The notes under the pieces: model-generated
Told to the model about the DNA's origin: nothing
The model's database searches: none
What the model saw: the letters and a program-made list of their open reading frames with translations, nothing else
Shown here: positions 61,733-64,000 of the stretch, piece after piece
Layout: every line of letters begins with the position of its first letter
Position numbering within the stretch: position 1 is the first letter of the stretch
Position numbers and translations under genes: made by a program
DNA from: Bolinopsis microptera
Taxonomy: Eukaryota; Ctenophora; Tentaculata; Lobata; Bolinopsidae
NCBI RefSeq assembly: GCF_026151205.1
Contig: NC_087079.1
Span: forward strand, 3,071,730-3,135,729
Length of the DNA stretch: 64,000 nucleotides
Reading direction: 5' to 3'

Positions 61733-62954
61733 ATGTTTTTGCAACTCCTATCAGCCCTGCTAGCCCTCCATTGCACCATCCCCACTATATCGGCTTCAGA
61801 GGGATCCTCAGCAAAGGCACTGCAGTTCGGTACCACCTTTGGTGACTACGTAAAGTTTTTCCCTGATATGAGCCAGGTCAAAGACTCCCTAACGGTGTGT
61901 TCATGGGTAAAGAAACAGCTGACTGGCCCCTACAGATCCTGGTTTAGCTACAAAACGTCCACACACGAGATCCTAATATCAGATGCTGGTTACTACAACT
62001 ACATTCACAACAGCGGCAATTACCAGTCAAGTGCTATTACTGTAACAGTACCTCTTGATACGTGGAGTCATCAATGTCAAAGCTGGTCAACAAGCACTGG
62101 GACAATGAAGACATACTATAATGGTACTCTCATAGGGTCTAAAAGTATTTCCTCAGCTCCATTAAAAGAGGGGGTGTCATTACTCTGGGACACAATGCTG
62201 CAGCGTAGAACAAGTAGAAGTATTCGGTGGGCAGCTGATGAAACTAGATATCTTCGGAAAAGTGCTCAGTTCAGAAGAAATTGCAGATATATACAACGCT
62301 GGGAGATGTTCCGATGTAGAAAAGAAGCACCAGGAAGTCAGGTTCATCACCTGGGAGAGCATCCTGAGTCAGGACAAAACTGGTAATGTCACAGAAGTGG
62401 ACTCTGGGTGTCCTGCTGAAGAAGAAGAGGAGGAAGAAGAGGAAGAAAAAGAAGTTTGAGTGTCACAGTATTTGGGACATACTCTATGATCAGACCTACT
62501 TCAACCAAACACTCGCCGCCGAGAAACTGACCGAGCTAAATGCTAACTGGAACATGTTGGGTAAGTAGATAATTACCATGAGTAGGTTAAGTTCATGTCT
62601 TATTATTTTTAGAGATTTTCCTTCGTTCTGGTTAGACTACGACTGGATACTGGTGCAGGGGAGGTTAGCCGTATTTGTTGTGACACGTGATAAAGAGTCT
62701 TGTTTGATTGGCCAATTATACTGGAAGCTGACTGGTTAATTACTGGCACGTGTCATAGTAAATAGAGTTCAAATCCGGTCTTCCTGACCGTGTCTAGATA
62801 TATTGAACGCGAACAATTTTTCTTGTACCCTAGAAATAAACTAATAATAAGTTTACTTGCAGATTATTTCGTCGGCACACCGATCACGGAGAATATCATA
62901 GCTTATTTTAAGGCTTACCATCCTATGCCGGCAGAGAAAGATGACAGCAGCTAG
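61733..62954 (+). pseudogene. Secreted pentraxin/LamG-like protein, reading frame broken
   Basis: Starts with a signal peptide (MFLQLLSALLALHCTI), then a pentraxin-type jelly-roll: ALQFGTTFGDYVKFFPDM, SLTVCSWVKK, HEILISDAGYY and the pentraxin signature HxCx[ST]Wx[ST] as HQCQSWST. After about 62182 the frame fails. The C-terminal strand VFGGQLMKLDIFGKVLSSEE and IADIYNAGRC continues in another frame from about 62205, and past a GAA microsatellite (62418-62453) a third frame carries CHSIWDILYDQTYFNQTLAA. Exon 1 would end at 62560 and exon 2 is 62863-62954 (ends AEKDDSS, TAG). This is either a decaying gene or consensus sequencing errors; the preserved downstream peptides suggest that any damage is recent. 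Confidence 0.65.
62418..62453 (+). repeat. GAA/GAG microsatellite
   Basis: Purine-only run of GAA, GAG and AAA triplets within the pentraxin-like gene. It encodes poly-Glu in one frame and poly-Lys in the next, and marks one of the frame changes. Confidence 0.85.
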
Positions 62955-64000
62955 AGGAAAGAAATCAAGGGGAAGATTAACTCATCGGTACGTTGATTTT
63001 AATAACAGCACAATAACTTATTATTAACTAGGTTTGCTGATTAGACATTTTAAGATTATTAATTACTATCAATATTATTGGTTATCCCTCCGTCTCCGGC
63101 CGGTAAAATGTATGATATTACTAATCAACTTCTCTTCAGGTCCTACTACAAAGTACACTGTTCTCCTTACAGCTGCTTGGTTACTAATTTGGAGACGAGG
63201 ATCTAATTTTTCTGATACGTATCATGGGATTAGTCTGATGTCAGAGCTTTTGTTGCCTTAATGTTGCCTTAATGTTGCCTTAATGTTGTCTTAATGTTGT
63301 CTTATCGTTTGTTGTCTTATTGGTGTTTGTTGCGTTAACGTTGGCTTAATGTTGTCTTATTGTTGTCTTAATATTGTCTTATTGTTGTCTTAATGTTGTC
63401 TTAATGTCCCATCGGTGATTGTTCAAGTGGCCGAGCTTTTTGAACCCATTTCCATTATAACAGTAACCCGTTTTAGAACATTCTTAATAATTATCATTAG
63501 AATAGTTATACTGACCCTATATTTTTGAACAATAATTTTACTATCAATTATTGGCATTTTGATGTCAGGAATTTGTTTTACCAACCGATTGTCATTGCAG
63601 TAACTAATTTTAGAACATTTTGAACATCAATTTATTGACCCCTATAATACTATTCAGTTGAGTGCCATTTTAGAACATTTTTGATACGTAATTATTTTAA
63701 TAATGACTCTTATTTGATTTAGAGCTAATTTTAGCTAATACTAGTATCTACTATCAACGTATCATAAATATAAAATAAAGATACGTTTTTAAAAATTTGA
63801 ATCTTAGTCTTACATTTAAAGTATGGTTAGTGAATTTATTTACGATCTATTTACGATAATAATTATTTACGATAATTTATTACGATAATAATATGTTATA
63901 GGGAACTTAGAGATTTTTCAACATGAATGCTTTCATCAATTGTGATTTGAAACGATTTAAATTTTATTCGAAATCGTATCTTTTATTGGTTCAAATATAT
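62955..64000. other. Right edge, no gene recognised
   Basis: A donor-like gtacgt at 62989 and acceptor ttctcttcag near 63139 suggest a spliced 3' UTR for the pentraxin-like gene; the frame 63034-63261 has no domain. The rest is AT-rich. Confidence 0.4.
63248..63410 (+). repeat. 11-12-bp minisatellite (ttgtcttaatg)
   Basis: About 13 imperfect units of gttgccttaat or gttgtcttaat, partly with tattgt variants. It lies after the pentraxin-like gene and does not touch a recognised exon. Confidence 0.8.

Overview
The window is eukaryotic and animal. Genes are split by mostly 100-400 bp introns with ordinary GT-AG borders and T-rich acceptors, the non-coding DNA is AT-rich, and the gene set is metazoan: a DEG/ENaC channel, a rhodopsin-like GPCR, MEGF8 and a pentraxin-like lectin. 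CR1-like non-LTR retrotransposon tails and a hAT MITE are present. I think an early-branching animal, perhaps a cnidarian, is likely, but nothing I can read proves it. All exon models were built by eye from reading frame, splice motif and phase agreement. They are internally consistent (every junction keeps frame) but have not been tested against transcripts.

Layout. 1834-6838 (+): a complete 14-exon DEG/ENaC channel subunit. 7618-20059 (-): UTP20, the HEAT-repeat component of the small-subunit processome, from its start codon to about residue 1666; its C-terminal part is not in the window. UTP20 intron 1 holds a CR1-like LINE fragment, and intron 2 holds a 361-bp hAT MITE with an 8-bp target duplication. 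20060-23168: intergenic, with a second LINE copy flanked by 142-bp direct repeats. 23169-24335 (+): a single-exon divergent rhodopsin-like GPCR, followed closely by a LINE tail; a second LINE tail lies at 25.1-25.4 kb. 26261-28705 (-): an ACOT13/THEM2 hotdog thioesterase with three tandem versions of its 5' coding exon. 29508-61252 (-): the C-terminal 2158 residues of MEGF8 in 33 exons, with two Kelch blocks, PSI, EGF, laminin-EGF and CUB domains, one membrane segment and a cytoplasmic tail. 61733-62954 (+): a pentraxin-like secreted protein whose frame is broken at least twice.

The most striking signal is not a gene. Many tandem arrays in this window sit exactly on exon-intron junctions, and in several the repeated unit contains part of the exon plus the splice site. 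The largest is a 44-bp unit repeated about 300 times (about 13.3 kb, a fifth of the window). Each unit carries 27 nt of MEGF8 exon, its 5' splice site and 17 nt of intron. Similar junction-centred arrays occur at five or more other MEGF8 junctions and at one or two DEG/ENaC junctions.
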